Assembly: GCF_013378075.1 (NCBI RefSeq)
Contig: NZ_CP051131.1
Coordinates: 434,001-498,000 of the forward strand
Reading direction: 5' to 3'
Origin: Parasphingopyxis algicola
Lineage (GTDB): Bacteria > Pseudomonadota > Alphaproteobacteria > Sphingomonadales > Sphingomonadaceae
DNA length: 64,000 nt
This document shows positions 18,006-26,663 of this stretch, piece after piece. Under the pieces are notes generated by a model. The model was not told where the DNA came from. It did not search any database and saw only the letters and a list, made by a program, of their open reading frames with translations. How positions within the stretch are numbered: position 1 is the first letter of the stretch; the number at the start of each line of letters is the position of its first letter. A program made the position numbers and the translations under genes.

Positions 18006-18008
18006 CGC

Positions 18009-19979
18009 TCACAATCCCTGGCAGACATTGTTTTCGTCCGTATCGAGGAACGGCGCGAAGGGGCAGTTGATGTAGCGCAGGCGGACATCGGTTCCGCCGA
18101 CATTCACGGTGATCCGGTCGGCGCGGATCGCCGGCGGCGCATTGTTGATCCCGCCGACCCGGACCGAGGCGTTGTGCGTGCCCAGGAAGCTGATCATGTC
18201 GTCCTGGTCGATACCGTCGCCCGATACGCCGATACCGCCGACCAGTGCGTTGCCGCGATAGATGGGTACCGAGCCGGGGAATATCTGGATGCCGTTCTCG
18301 AGCGGGTTCTGGCCGGGTGCGACATCGGGCGTCGCCGTGCAGCGCGCGGGCGTATCGGCGTTCATCCCGAAAATGAAGCCGACATGGGTCAGGATATTGT
18401 CGAGGATCAGCGCCGACTGAAGCCCGGTCGAAAAGGGATTGAAGCTGTCGATCGGACGCGAGAGCGGACCGGGCGGGCGGCCGACCTCGCCGTCCGGGAA
18501 AAAGGGCCGCGACAGATTGCCGCCGGAGCGATCCGCAAAGGCGAACTGCCCGGTCAGCGCGTTGGGATCGCCGAGGAAATCGCGGGTGGCCTGGACGAAG
18601 CTGTTCACGTCCGCGCTCGGATTGCCGAGCAGCAGGGTCGCGGCATTGGCGCCCGAGATAAATGCGGCGGTCCGCGCTTTCTGGAGCGAGACATCGATGC
18701 CGAAGATCGGCGCGTCGGGCGAGCGGACGATGCCGAGTATCTCGCCATGCGTATCGACGACCGAGATCGTGACCTGCGCGCGGCTGTCGAGGGGGCGGCG
18801 GATCTGCGCGCGGGCGCGGCGCATGATGATAAAGGCCTCTTCGAGAACCGCGGTGACCTCGGCTGAGGTCAGCGGCGCGGTGACGTCTGCGCCATCGGTG
18901 CCCGCGCGGATCGGGAAGCGGTTGGCGCCCGTGCCGTCTGACAGGATGAACGCATCGCGGATCGAGAAGTCGGCGGCGGTCGAGGCGCGGATGCCCGACG
19001 CTTCGGTGCCATAGGCCGTACCGGCGAGCACGCCGCCCGCCGCATCGAAATAGCCGGGAACGCTGGCCAGGCCTCCGGCGATCGCGGCAAAGGCCGGCGG
19101 CGCGTTCGGATTGCTCCGGAAATCCCCGGCATCGGCGTCCGAATATTTGAGCGTTGTGCCGTCGACCGGAATGCGGTTCGCGCGGATCGAGCTGGGCGGC
19201 TCGAAACCGACCGTCGCCGCCAGCCCGATAACCTCCTCGTCGCTATTGTCATTGTCGAGCCGGTCGGGATCGAAGCCGTAGACGCCGTCTCCCATCACCC
19301 CGACCCCGCCGATCACGACGCCGTTGCGATAGAGCGGGAACCCGCCGGGATCGGCCGACAGGCCGAGCGGGGAGCGTTTCGGGCCGATCAGCGCGCCGGG
19401 GCCCATCGCGCCGGTAAAGCGCGAAACAAGGTCCGAACAGGGCAGGGCGCTGAACTGTACGCCGAACAATGGCCCGCTTTCCAAACCCGCTGTGGTCGGC
19501 GCGGGCGGGAAATGTTCCTGCACGATCTCGCTCGCGGTTCGCGTCGAAAAGGCATTGCCGGCGGATGAGAGATAGGCGCCCGTGATCGCCTTGGCGATCG
19601 CCCCGACCGCGGCGGCCGGAGCGGGCAGCACCGTGCCCTGCAGATCGAAATCGGGGCCGGGTGGGGAGGGAACGCTCAGCGAGAGATCGGCGCCGTCCAT
19701 CGCATAGACGGCGAGGACATTGCCGACCCGGTCGACCACCGCGATTGCGACCGGCAGGCCGCGCGCTGTCGCCTCGCCCGCCGCCTGGGCGATGACCTGC
19801 CGGACATCGGCGGCCGACAGCGCTTCCTGGGCGGGCACCGCATATTCGGTGACGGCCGGTGGCGGTGGTGGCGGGGGCGGCGGCGCGGGGTTGCCCTGTG
19901 TGTTGCCCGGCGTGCCGCCACCGCCTCCGCCGCCGCACGAGGCGAGCACGAAAGCGCTGGCGGTCAGCAGCGCCATCAT
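18009..19979 (-). CDS. Lipoprotein with two GlcG/HbpS-like (DUF336) domains
   Basis: About 656 residues from ATG 19979 (a second ATG follows at once). A lipoprotein signal ends in the lipobox 'VLASC' with the cysteine near residue 15, then a Gly tract and a run of nine prolines form a flexible tether. Two GlcG/HbpS-type domains follow, roughly residues 45-260 and 365-635: each has the 'AVVDRVGNVLAVYAMDGA' or 'SVVDTHGEILGIVRSPDA' strand and the 'GGVGVMGDG' or 'GGIGVSGDG' loop. Relatives bind haem or small ligands. The frame extends upstream to 20123, but that part is palindromic repeat B. It sits between a c554-like cytochrome and the barrel gene, so it may act as an outer-membrane-linked haem or redox accessory. 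Confidence 0.82.
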   Translation of the reverse strand: MMALLTASAFVLASCGGGGGGGTPGNTQGNPAPPPPPPPPPAVTEYAVPAQEALSAADVRQVIAQAAGEATARGLPVAIAVVDRVGNVLAVYAMDGADLSLSVPSPPGPDFDLQGTVLPAPAAAVGAIAKAITGAYLSSAGNAFSTRTASEIVQEHFPPAPTTAGLESGPLFGVQFSALPCSDLVSRFTGAMGPGALIGPKRSPLGLSADPGGFPLYRNGVVIGGVGVMGDGVYGFDPDRLDNDNSDEEVIGLAATVGFEPPSSIRANRIPVDGTTLKYSDADAGDFRSNPNAPPAFAAIAGGLASVPGYFDAAGGVLAGTAYGTEASGIRASTAADFSIRDAFILSDGTGANRFPIRAGTDGADVTAPLTSAEVTAVLEEAFIIMRRARAQIRRPLDSRAQVTISVVDTHGEILGIVRSPDAPIFGIDVSLQKARTAAFISGANAATLLLGNPSADVNSFVQATRDFLGDPNALTGQFAFADRSGGNLSRPFFPDGEVGRPPGPLSRPIDSFNPFSTGLQSALILDNILTHVGFIFGMNADTPARCTATPDVAPGQNPLENGIQIFPGSVPIYRGNALVGGIGVSGDGIDQDDMISFLGTHNASVRVGGINNAPPAIRADRITVNVGGTDVRLRYINCPFAPFLDTDENNVCQGL

Positions 19980-20009
19980 TGTCTTGGCTGAGCCTCTGCC
20001 TAAGCTTTT

Positions 20010-20099
20010 CCGTTTGGGCTGAGCTTGTCGAAGCCCTGTACTTTTCTTGTCCCCGTTCCAAGAAGAAGAACAGCCCTTCGACAGGCTCAGGGCGGACGG
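20010..20099. repeat. Palindromic repeat family B, copy 1
   Basis: Inverted repeat built on CCGTTTGGGCTGAGCTTGTC (then GAAG) and its counterpart CTTCGACAGGCTCAGGGCGG, with a middle containing AAGAAGAAGAA. It lies between the c554-like and lipoprotein genes. Other copies: 41644-41734 and 46718-46789. Confidence 0.85.
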
Positions 20100-20119
20100 T
20101 ATTCTTTTGGCGACAATCC

Positions 20120-21514
20120 TCACCGCAAGCGTCCGATGGCCGTCGACGCCCGTCCCAGCGCCTGGCGGAATTCGAGCGGCCGGTAGGAATTGGGTTCGCG
20201 CACTGCGGCATAGGCCGCGTTGATATCCGCGCGGATGCCGCCCACCGCGGCCTCGCTGACCATGCCCTGGCTGACCAGCGCGTTGAGCAGCGTGTCGGTC
20301 GCCATCACGGCCTGCACGCTGCCTTCATAATCGGTGTAGCGCGCCCGGATCGCCTCGGAGGAGACGGCGTTGATGATCGCGAAACTCTGCTGGCGGTTGA
20401 AGCTGGCCGAGGCGAATGCATTGCCGAGCTGCCGGGCGCTGTCGCGCAATCGTGCGGCCGCCGCCATAGCCGCGCTCCGTCCGTCCGCTAGCGCGCCGTG
20501 AAAGGCGCGGCTGTCCTGGTCGAACCGCTCGGCCAGTCCCGGAGCGACGACCCGCGCCGCCGCCGACAGCATGATCATGTTTTCATCCTGGTAGGAGGGA
20601 AAGCCGTTGGGAATCGGGCGCGCCGGGTTGGCGATCCCGGTCGGGCGCGCATTGGGGCTGTCGTAGATCCGCCGATGGCAGGTATGGCAATCGAAGAAAT
20701 AGAATTCGGGAAACAGGCCCTCGATTCCCAGCCGCTGGTTCTGGAACAGCGTCAGCGAGCGTTCGAGCGCCGTTGCCTGGCCGACCGCCCACATCCGGAC
20801 ATGATTGGTGCGTCCCTTGCGCCGCGCATAGTCGCCGTCTTCGTCGTGATGCTGCTGGAGGGTCGAGAAGAGGTCGAGCTCGAAAACGAGGCGCGGATGG
20901 CCGGCGGCCATGATCCGGTGATTCACGAACTGGCCGGCGCCGGCACCGCCGAAATGGCAGTTCAGGCAGAGCGACGCCCGGGCCCGCGGATTGTCGAGCG
21001 GATACAGGCCGCGCGCGACATTGGCGCTGTGCGTATTGCCCACCGCATAATGGCTCGCGAGCCAGCCTGAATCCCTTCCGCCGGCGCCGCCATGGCAGCT
21101 TTCGCAGCCGACTCCGTCGGACAGCTGGAAACGCGGGCCGCGCCGCGCGGCGGGCACATAGTCGCTATGGCAGCCAAGGCACATCTCGGCGCTTGCCGGA
21201 TTGCCGATGCCGAGTTCGTTGGCGATGCGCTGCGAGCGCGGATTGGTGAGGACGGCATAGGCGCGGCTGTGCGCGCCGGTTGCGCTCGAGGGTTCCTGCC
21301 AGCGCATGAGCTCGTCCTGCCGGACGACCGCGCCATCGGCTTCCTGCCGCCCGTGACAGGTCGTGCCGCCGCAGCTCGCGACGCCGACATGCGTGTTGGA
21401 TGGTGCCTGCGCCGCCGCGGCGGTCGCGTCGTTCGACTGGCCGATCCCGACCGAGAAGCCGATGGCCGCCATGAGAGCCGCCAATCCGATCGCCCAATTC
21501 GTTTTCCGCGCCAT
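20120..21514 (-). CDS. Pentahaem cytochrome c554-like protein
   Basis: 464 residues from ATG 21514, which follows AGGGGAGGGTT; the longer upstream frame is not needed. Signal peptide or N-terminal anchor: residues 1-35 ('WAIGLAALMAAIGFSVGIG'). Haem sites: an unusual CX4CH ('CGGTTCH', residues 48-54), then CxxCH at 112, 137, 183 and 276 ('CLGCH', 'CESCH', 'CLNCH', 'CHTCH'). This spacing and the long helical C-terminus resemble the cytochrome c554/hydroxylamine-oxidoreductase-linked family. It is periplasmic and the first gene of the operon that continues with the DUF336 lipoprotein, barrel and giant cytochrome. Inferred role: soluble or anchored periplasmic shuttle between inner- and outer-membrane components. 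Confidence 0.88.
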   Translation of the reverse strand: MARKTNWAIGLAALMAAIGFSVGIGQSNDATAAAAQAPSNTHVGVASCGGTTCHGRQEADGAVVRQDELMRWQEPSSATGAHSRAYAVLTNPRSQRIANELGIGNPASAEMCLGCHSDYVPAARRGPRFQLSDGVGCESCHGGAGGRDSGWLASHYAVGNTHSANVARGLYPLDNPRARASLCLNCHFGGAGAGQFVNHRIMAAGHPRLVFELDLFSTLQQHHDEDGDYARRKGRTNHVRMWAVGQATALERSLTLFQNQRLGIEGLFPEFYFFDCHTCHRRIYDSPNARPTGIANPARPIPNGFPSYQDENMIMLSAAARVVAPGLAERFDQDSRAFHGALADGRSAAMAAAARLRDSARQLGNAFASASFNRQQSFAIINAVSSEAIRARYTDYEGSVQAVMATDTLLNALVSQGMVSEAAVGGIRADINAAYAAVREPNSYRPLEFRQALGRASTAIGRLR

Positions 21515-21653
21515 AACCCTCCCCTGGCGTGGTGTCCGACCAAGACCAGGCGCTGCTGCGCCCGTTCGAAATTTTCTGCGACCCCCAAACCCTGGAAAAC
21601 TTATGTTCCTCTTTGTCCGCGCTGGCAAGCGCTGGAGGGCCGGTTTTTGCGAC

Positions 21654-23303
21654 TTACAGCGTTAATTTTGCGCTTAATTCCTTGATCTCGTGATTGAGGA
21701 TTCGATCATTGTCGGAATAATCCACCGGACAATCGATCAGATGGACGCCGTCGCTGCCCAGACAATGGTCGAGCAGCTCGCCCAGATGGCTGGCGCTTTC
21801 GACCCGGTGGCCGTGCGCGCCATAGCTTTCGGCATATTTGACGAAATCGGGATTGCCGAAGGTCAGGCCGTAATCCTCGAAGCCCATATTGGCCTGCTTC
21901 CAGCGGATCATTCCATAGGCGTCGTCGCGCAGGATCAGCACGGTGAGGTCGAGGCCGAGCCGGACCGCGGTCTCCATTTCCTGGCTGTTCATCATGAACC
22001 CGCCATCGCCGCAAATCGCCATGACCTTGCGATCCGGATAGACCATCGCCGAGCCCATCGCCGAGGGCAGGCCGGCGCCCATGGTCGCCAGCGCGTTGTC
22101 GAGCAGCACCGTATTGGGCTGGCGCGCGGCATAGTTTCGGGCGAACCAGATCTTGTAGATGCCGTTGTCGAGCGCGATGATCCCGTCGGCCGGCATCGCC
22201 TCGCGCACCGTCTTGACGAGATGCGGCGGATAGACCGGAAAGCGCATATCGTCGTCGAGGCTGGCGGTATGCTCCTCCTCGGCGGCCCGGGCCTTGGCCA
22301 TTTTATCGAAGTTCCAATGGCCCTGCGGGAGAATATCCTCCTTGATTTGCCAGATCGCATTGGCGATGTCGCCGATCACCTCGACCTGCGGGAAATAGAC
22401 GGGATCGACCTCGGCCGGGATGCAGCTGACATGGATGACCTCGGCGCCGCCGCGCTTCATGAAGAAGGGCGGCTTCTCGATCACGTCGTGACCGATATTG
22501 ACGATGAGATCGGCCGATTCGATCGCGCGATGGACGAAATCGCCGGCCGAAAGCGCCGCCGTGCCGAGATATTTGTCGCTGGTTTCGTCGATCACGCCCT
22601 TGCCGAGCTGGGTCGTGACGAAGGGGATGCCGGTCTTTTCGACGAACTGGGTCAGCATCCGGCAGGTCATCGTGCGGTTGGCGCCGCCGCCGATGACGAG
22701 GATCGGCGATTTCGCCGCCTCGAGCTTCTGCCGCGCCGCGCGGATCGCCTTTTCCTCGGCGATCGGCCGACGGTTGAGACTCGCCGGGATCGGAGTCGTA
22801 TCGCTGTCTTCCTCGGCGATATCCTCCGGAAATTCGAGATGCGTCGCGCCCGGCTTCTCGGTCGTTGCGAGGCGGAAGGCTTCGCGGACGCGCGAGGGGA
22901 TATTGTCGCCCGAGGCCAGCTGATGCGTGAATTTGGTGATCGGCCCCATCATGTCGACGACGTCGAGAATCTGGAACCGGCCCTGTTTCGAACTCTTGAT
23001 CGGCTTTTGCCCGGTGATCATCAGGATCGGCATCCCGCCGAGCTGCGCATAGGCGGCGGCCGTCACGAAATTGGTCGCTCCGGGACCGAGCGTCGCGAGG
23101 CAGACGCCCACCTTGCCCGTATGCCGTCCATAGGTGGCGGCCATGAAGCCCGCGCCCTGTTCGTGCCGGGTCAGGATCAGCTTGATGCCCGAATGGGACA
23201 GGCTTTCGAGAAAATCGAGATTTTCCTCGCCCGGAACGCCGAACACATATTCGACGCCTTCCTCTTCCAGACATTGGACAAAAAGATCGGACGCCTTGGT
23301 CAT
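21654..23303 (-). CDS. Acetolactate synthase-like ThDP enzyme, large subunit
   Basis: Thiamine-diphosphate enzyme of the acetolactate synthase/acetohydroxyacid family, about 549 residues, cytoplasmic. The catalytic glutamate lies in 'LTRHEQGAGFMAATYG', and the ThDP/magnesium motif is 'GDGGFMMNSQEMETAVRLG' with 'DDAYGMI'. No small regulatory subunit is adjacent, which favours a catabolic AlsS-type enzyme (two pyruvate to acetolactate) or a related decarboxylase rather than the biosynthetic IlvB. The ATG at 23303 follows AGGGAATAAG; the frame extends 15 codons further but without a better start. It precedes, on the other side, a hydroxyacid dehydrogenase in the same direction. Confidence 0.88.
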   Translation of the reverse strand: MTKASDLFVQCLEEEGVEYVFGVPGEENLDFLESLSHSGIKLILTRHEQGAGFMAATYGRHTGKVGVCLATLGPGATNFVTAAAYAQLGGMPILMITGQKPIKSSKQGRFQILDVVDMMGPITKFTHQLASGDNIPSRVREAFRLATTEKPGATHLEFPEDIAEEDSDTTPIPASLNRRPIAEEKAIRAARQKLEAAKSPILVIGGGANRTMTCRMLTQFVEKTGIPFVTTQLGKGVIDETSDKYLGTAALSAGDFVHRAIESADLIVNIGHDVIEKPPFFMKRGGAEVIHVSCIPAEVDPVYFPQVEVIGDIANAIWQIKEDILPQGHWNFDKMAKARAAEEEHTASLDDDMRFPVYPPHLVKTVREAMPADGIIALDNGIYKIWFARNYAARQPNTVLLDNALATMGAGLPSAMGSAMVYPDRKVMAICGDGGFMMNSQEMETAVRLGLDLTVLILRDDAYGMIRWKQANMGFEDYGLTFGNPDFVKYAESYGAHGHRVESASHLGELLDHCLGSDGVHLIDCPVDYSDNDRILNHEIKELSAKLTL

Positions 23304-23380
23304 AGTGCTTATTCCCTGTTCGACACTGTGTTCGGCAGACCCGGTCAAACGTTACACGCGCATCATCGGCCCGTCACCCG

Positions 23381-24322
23381 TCAATAGCCCAAATCGAGAT
23401 CGACGACCGATATCATGTCCTCGCCCTTCCGGTACCGCTCCAGATTCTGGACGAAACGCTGCGCGGCGCGTTCGAACATGCGGGTCGTGGCGTTGCCCGA
23501 CATGTGCGAGGTGATGAAGAGGTTCGGCGCGTCCCAGAGTGGATCGTCCGCGGGCAGGGGCTCCGGGCTGACGGTGTCGAGTACCGCGCCGCCGATCGCC
23601 TTGTTGTCGAGCGCCGCGATCAGCACCGGTTGATCGACTAGCGAGCCGCGGGCGATGTTTACGAGCCAGGCGCTGTCCTTCATCGCCGCGAGCTCGTCCG
23701 AACCGATCATATGCTGCGTCTCGGCTGTCGCCGGAGCGGCGAGGATCACCCAGTCGAACTCGCCGAGCCGGGGCCGCCAGTCATCCGGCCCGATCGCGCT
23801 GCCGTCCGCGACCGGCGTTCGGCGGACCGCGGTAATCTGCGCGTTGAAACCGGAAAGCGTCTGCGCGACCTGCCGGCCGATCGCGCCATAGCCGATAATC
23901 AGGACCTTGCTCTCGAACAGCTCGGCCGATCCGGGCGGGCCGTTCAGCCATTCCTTGCGGGACTGCGATTCGAGCAGCTTGTCGACGCGCTTGGCCGCCG
24001 CGAGCATTCCCATCACGACATATTCGGCGATCGGTATCGCGTTGATACCCGTGCCGTTGGTGACGATGGTTCCGCGCTTGCGCAGCGCGTCGACCGGGAA
24101 ATGCTCGATGCCGGCATAGATGGAATTGAGCCATTTGAGGCCGGTGGCCGCGGTGATGATCTCGGCCATCTTCTCCTTGTCGTACATGTCGAACCAGCCG
24201 ATCTCGACGCTGTCGGCGATCTCCATCGCCTCATCGGCACTTTCGAACCAGGTGACGTCGAGCCCGTCGATATGCGGCTCGACGAGCGGGCGGATCAGCG
24301 AGGCGATGGCGGCCTTTGTCAT
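23381..24322 (-). CDS. D-2-hydroxyacid dehydrogenase (NAD(P)-dependent)
   Basis: Cytoplasmic oxidoreductase of 313 residues that reduces 2-oxoacids to D-2-hydroxyacids or the reverse. The nucleotide-binding loop is 'GYGAIGRQVAQTL'; the catalytic triad is visible as Arg in 'NIARGSLVDQ', Glu in 'DTVSPEPLPADDPLW' and His in 'TSHMSGNA'. The arginine after the second Rossmann strand ('AVRRTP') hints at NADPH preference. Its ATG overlaps the cysS stop by 4 bases, so the two are translated together. The substrate is unknown; glyoxylate/hydroxypyruvate-type activity is plausible. Confidence 0.9.
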   Translation of the reverse strand: MTKAAIASLIRPLVEPHIDGLDVTWFESADEAMEIADSVEIGWFDMYDKEKMAEIITAATGLKWLNSIYAGIEHFPVDALRKRGTIVTNGTGINAIPIAEYVVMGMLAAAKRVDKLLESQSRKEWLNGPPGSAELFESKVLIIGYGAIGRQVAQTLSGFNAQITAVRRTPVADGSAIGPDDWRPRLGEFDWVILAAPATAETQHMIGSDELAAMKDSAWLVNIARGSLVDQPVLIAALDNKAIGGAVLDTVSPEPLPADDPLWDAPNLFITSHMSGNATTRMFERAAQRFVQNLERYRKGEDMISVVDLDLGY

Positions 24323-25845
24323 ACGTCTATCCTCCAGTCCCAGCGCAGCGGATCGCCATCCATGATCTCGACGCCCCTGGCGGCAAGTTCATCGCGGATA
24401 GCATCGGCGGCGGGGAAGTTCTTGTTGGCCTTGGCGTTCTGCCGCAGGTCGAGTTGACGTTCGATTTCGACTTCGGTGATTTCGGCGGAGGTGGGGCGGA
24501 TGCGCAGGTCTTCGCGGGTTAAGGTGAGGAGGTCGAGTCCCAAGATAGCGTCAGTTGCAGCAATTTCTTTCAACGAGACTATCGGGTCGACAGCTTTGGA
24601 GCCTAAGAACACTTCCAAACTCAGAAGTGCCATCGGTGTATTCAAATCATCCGAAATTGCTTCGTCCAGCTCCCGAATCTGATCAAGATACTGAATGTTT
24701 GATCGTATATCCTCGTCACCCTGAACTTGTTTCAGGGTCCACCCATCCGTCGGCACCGTCCGCGCGGATTGCGAAGTGGATGCTGAAACAAGTTCAGCAT
24801 GACGATTTTTGATAGCCTCGACCGCCATGACCATCCGCTTCAACCGCGTCAGCGCCGCGAGCAGATTGTCGAACGTAAATTCCAGCTCGCTGCGATAATG
24901 GGCCTGGAGGCACATCAGCCGATAGGCGAGGGGGTGGACGCCCTTATCGACGAGCAGTTGCAGCGTCAGGAACTCGCCCGCTGATTTGCTCATCTTCCCG
25001 CCGTGATCCACGAGGAAATTATTGTGCATCCAGATATTCGCGCCGGTATCGGCCGAGCAGCTATGCGCCTGGTTCTGCGCGATCTCGTTGGGGTGGTGGA
25101 TCTCGCGATGGTCGATGCCTCCCGTGTGGATGTCGAAGGTTTCGCCGAGATACATCTTGCTCATCACCGAGCATTCGAGATGCCAGCCCGGTGCGCCCTT
25201 GCCCCAGGGGGAATCCCATTCCATCTGCCGCGTTTCGCCCTCGGGCGTCTTGCGCCAGATGGCGAAATCGGTGGCGTGGCGCTTGCCCTCGACCGGATCG
25301 ATCCGGCTTTCGCCCTCATCGGTGTTGGCGCGCGCGAGCCGGCCATAATCGGGCACGGTCGAGGTATCGAAATAGAGGCCGCTGTCGAGCTCGTAGCAAT
25401 GCTTGTCCGCAATGCTCTTCGCGAAATCGATCATCTGTTCGACATGCTCGGTCGCGATCGACCATCTGGCCGGCTGGCGGATGTTGAGCCGCTCGATGTC
25501 GCGCCAATAGGCTTGTGTGTAGAATTTCGCGATGTCCCAGGCTGATTTGCCGCTTTCGCTTGCCGCCTTCTCCATCTTGTCGTCGCCCGCATCGGCATCG
25601 GACGTCAGATGGCCGACATCGGTGATGTTGATGATATGGGCAAGTTCATAGCCCTTCCAGGACAGCACCCGGCCCAGCGTATCGGCGAAGATATAGGCAC
25701 GCATATTGCCGATATGCTGGTAGTTGTAGACGGTCGGCCCGCAGGTATAGACGCGCGCCTCGCCGGGATGGACGGGCCGGAATTTCTCCGGCTGCCGGGT
25801 CAGGCTGTTGAACAGGGTGAGCGGGGCGGAATGGCTCTCGGTCAT
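24319..25845 (-). CDS. cysS: Cysteinyl-tRNA synthetase with repeat-encoded insert
   Basis: Class I aminoacyl-tRNA synthetase charging tRNA-Cys. Motifs: 'YTCGPTVYNYQHIGNMRAY' with the zinc cysteine and HIGN signature, the zinc ligands 'HLECSVM' and 'GGIDHREIHHPNE', and 'GGKMSKSAG' as KMSKS. At 508 residues it is longer than the usual ~460. The excess lies at about residues 347-377, where palindromic repeat E is translated in frame ('NRHAELVSASTSQSARTVP', 'DGWTLKQVQGDE'), between the catalytic core and the anticodon-recognition helices. The flanking sequence is intact, so the enzyme is probably active with a surface loop. It overlaps the following dehydrogenase gene by 4 bases. Confidence 0.97.
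   Translation of the reverse strand: MTESHSAPLTLFNSLTRQPEKFRPVHPGEARVYTCGPTVYNYQHIGNMRAYIFADTLGRVLSWKGYELAHIINITDVGHLTSDADAGDDKMEKAASESGKSAWDIAKFYTQAYWRDIERLNIRQPARWSIATEHVEQMIDFAKSIADKHCYELDSGLYFDTSTVPDYGRLARANTDEGESRIDPVEGKRHATDFAIWRKTPEGETRQMEWDSPWGKGAPGWHLECSVMSKMYLGETFDIHTGGIDHREIHHPNEIAQNQAHSCSADTGANIWMHNNFLVDHGGKMSKSAGEFLTLQLLVDKGVHPLAYRLMCLQAHYRSELEFTFDNLLAALTRLKRMVMAVEAIKNRHAELVSASTSQSARTVPTDGWTLKQVQGDEDIRSNIQYLDQIRELDEAISDDLNTPMALLSLEVFLGSKAVDPIVSLKEIAATDAILGLDLLTLTREDLRIRPTSAEITEVEIERQLDLRQNAKANKNFPAADAIRDELAARGVEIMDGDPLRWDWRIDV
24714..24804. repeat. Palindromic repeat family E inside cysS
   Basis: 91-base inverted repeat with arms CGTCACCCTGAACTTGTTTC (then AGGGTCCA) and, on the right, TGGATGCTGAAACAAGTTCA (then GCATGACG). 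It is translated in frame as part of cysS. This type of repeat is normally intergenic in sphingomonads. Confidence 0.85.
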
Positions 25846-25919
25846 GCGCGCCAGCGATGGCCGCCTTGTGCGGGAAGGTCAATCGTTTCGGGCCGCGCTC
25901 CTGCCCGGTGTCAACGGGC

Positions 25920-26663
25920 TCATCCGCCCGATTCGCCGGGTTCGACGGTCTGGTAGTTCGCCGTGTACGCTTCCAGCTGCACTTCGCATTCGTTCGACAG
26001 CAGCACCGATCCCAAGGCCAGCGGATCTTCGGAATCCACATCGATCGGAAGCAGATCGATATGCGTGTGCGCGTCGCTGCCCGCCGCAGCGATCATGTAG
26101 GTGCCGCTCTCGGCAGCGAAATTTTCGGGCCAAGTGTGCGAAAACTGCCCTTCCGGAAAGCTGACCGTCATGGTCTGGCCGTCGGCGGTCCGGGTTATCA
26201 CGACCTGTGCCGCTTCGGACGCGTTGGCCCGCCACAGCGAAACAGGTTCGTTCTCCGCGATGCAAAAGGCGCCGGCCTGGTTGATGTCCATCTGCCAGAC
26301 CGTGCGGTTCGCCGCGCTGATCGGTGCGATCTGCGGAAGACCGCGGCTGACCCCGGTTCGCGCGACGCCGTTTCGGCCGTTCGTTGTGACGCCGCCCGAA
26401 GCGACGCGCAGTGCCGCGCCGATTCGATAGCGTCCCGGCCGGCTATATTGCCGGGTGCCGCTGCTTGTCAGTACGGTCAGCCGGTCGCCGGCGCGCAGCC
26501 GGATCACCTGATCGTCGTCGAGACGTGTTCCGCGCGGATATTCGCGGGCGATCGCCCCGCTCGCATTGGTGACCAGCGCATCGGCCATGGCCGGCGCGGC
26601 CATCGATGCCAGCGCGATCCCTGCCGCCGCATACAGCGCCGATTTACTTCCCGTGTAGAACAT
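25920..26663 (-). CDS. Secreted protein of unknown function linked to the cyclase
   Basis: 247 residues with a clear Sec signal peptide ('SALYAAAGIALASMAAPAMA', cleavage after residue 27). The first part after it ('VIRLRAGDRLTVLTSSGTRQ') resembles a FecR/SH3-like beta domain seen beside CHASE2 proteins; the C-terminal half is a separate beta-rich region ('GTYMIAAAGSDAHTHIDLL'). Two cysteines may pair in the periplasm. The start overlaps the end of the CHASE2 cyclase gene by 20 bases, so they are one transcription unit. Inference: it works outside the membrane as a partner or ligand-binding subunit of the cyclase's CHASE2 sensor. Confidence 0.75.
   Translation of the reverse strand: MFYTGSKSALYAAAGIALASMAAPAMADALVTNASGAIAREYPRGTRLDDDQVIRLRAGDRLTVLTSSGTRQYSRPGRYRIGAALRVASGGVTTNGRNGVARTGVSRGLPQIAPISAANRTVWQMDINQAGAFCIAENEPVSLWRANASEAAQVVITRTADGQTMTVSFPEGQFSHTWPENFAAESGTYMIAAAGSDAHTHIDLLPIDVDSEDPLALGSVLLSNECEVQLEAYTANYQTVEPGESGG

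Noticed and set aside
18009-20123. Longer start of the DUF336 lipoprotein at 20123
   Set aside because: The extra 48 codons are palindromic repeat B, and the lipoprotein signal starts properly at 19979.
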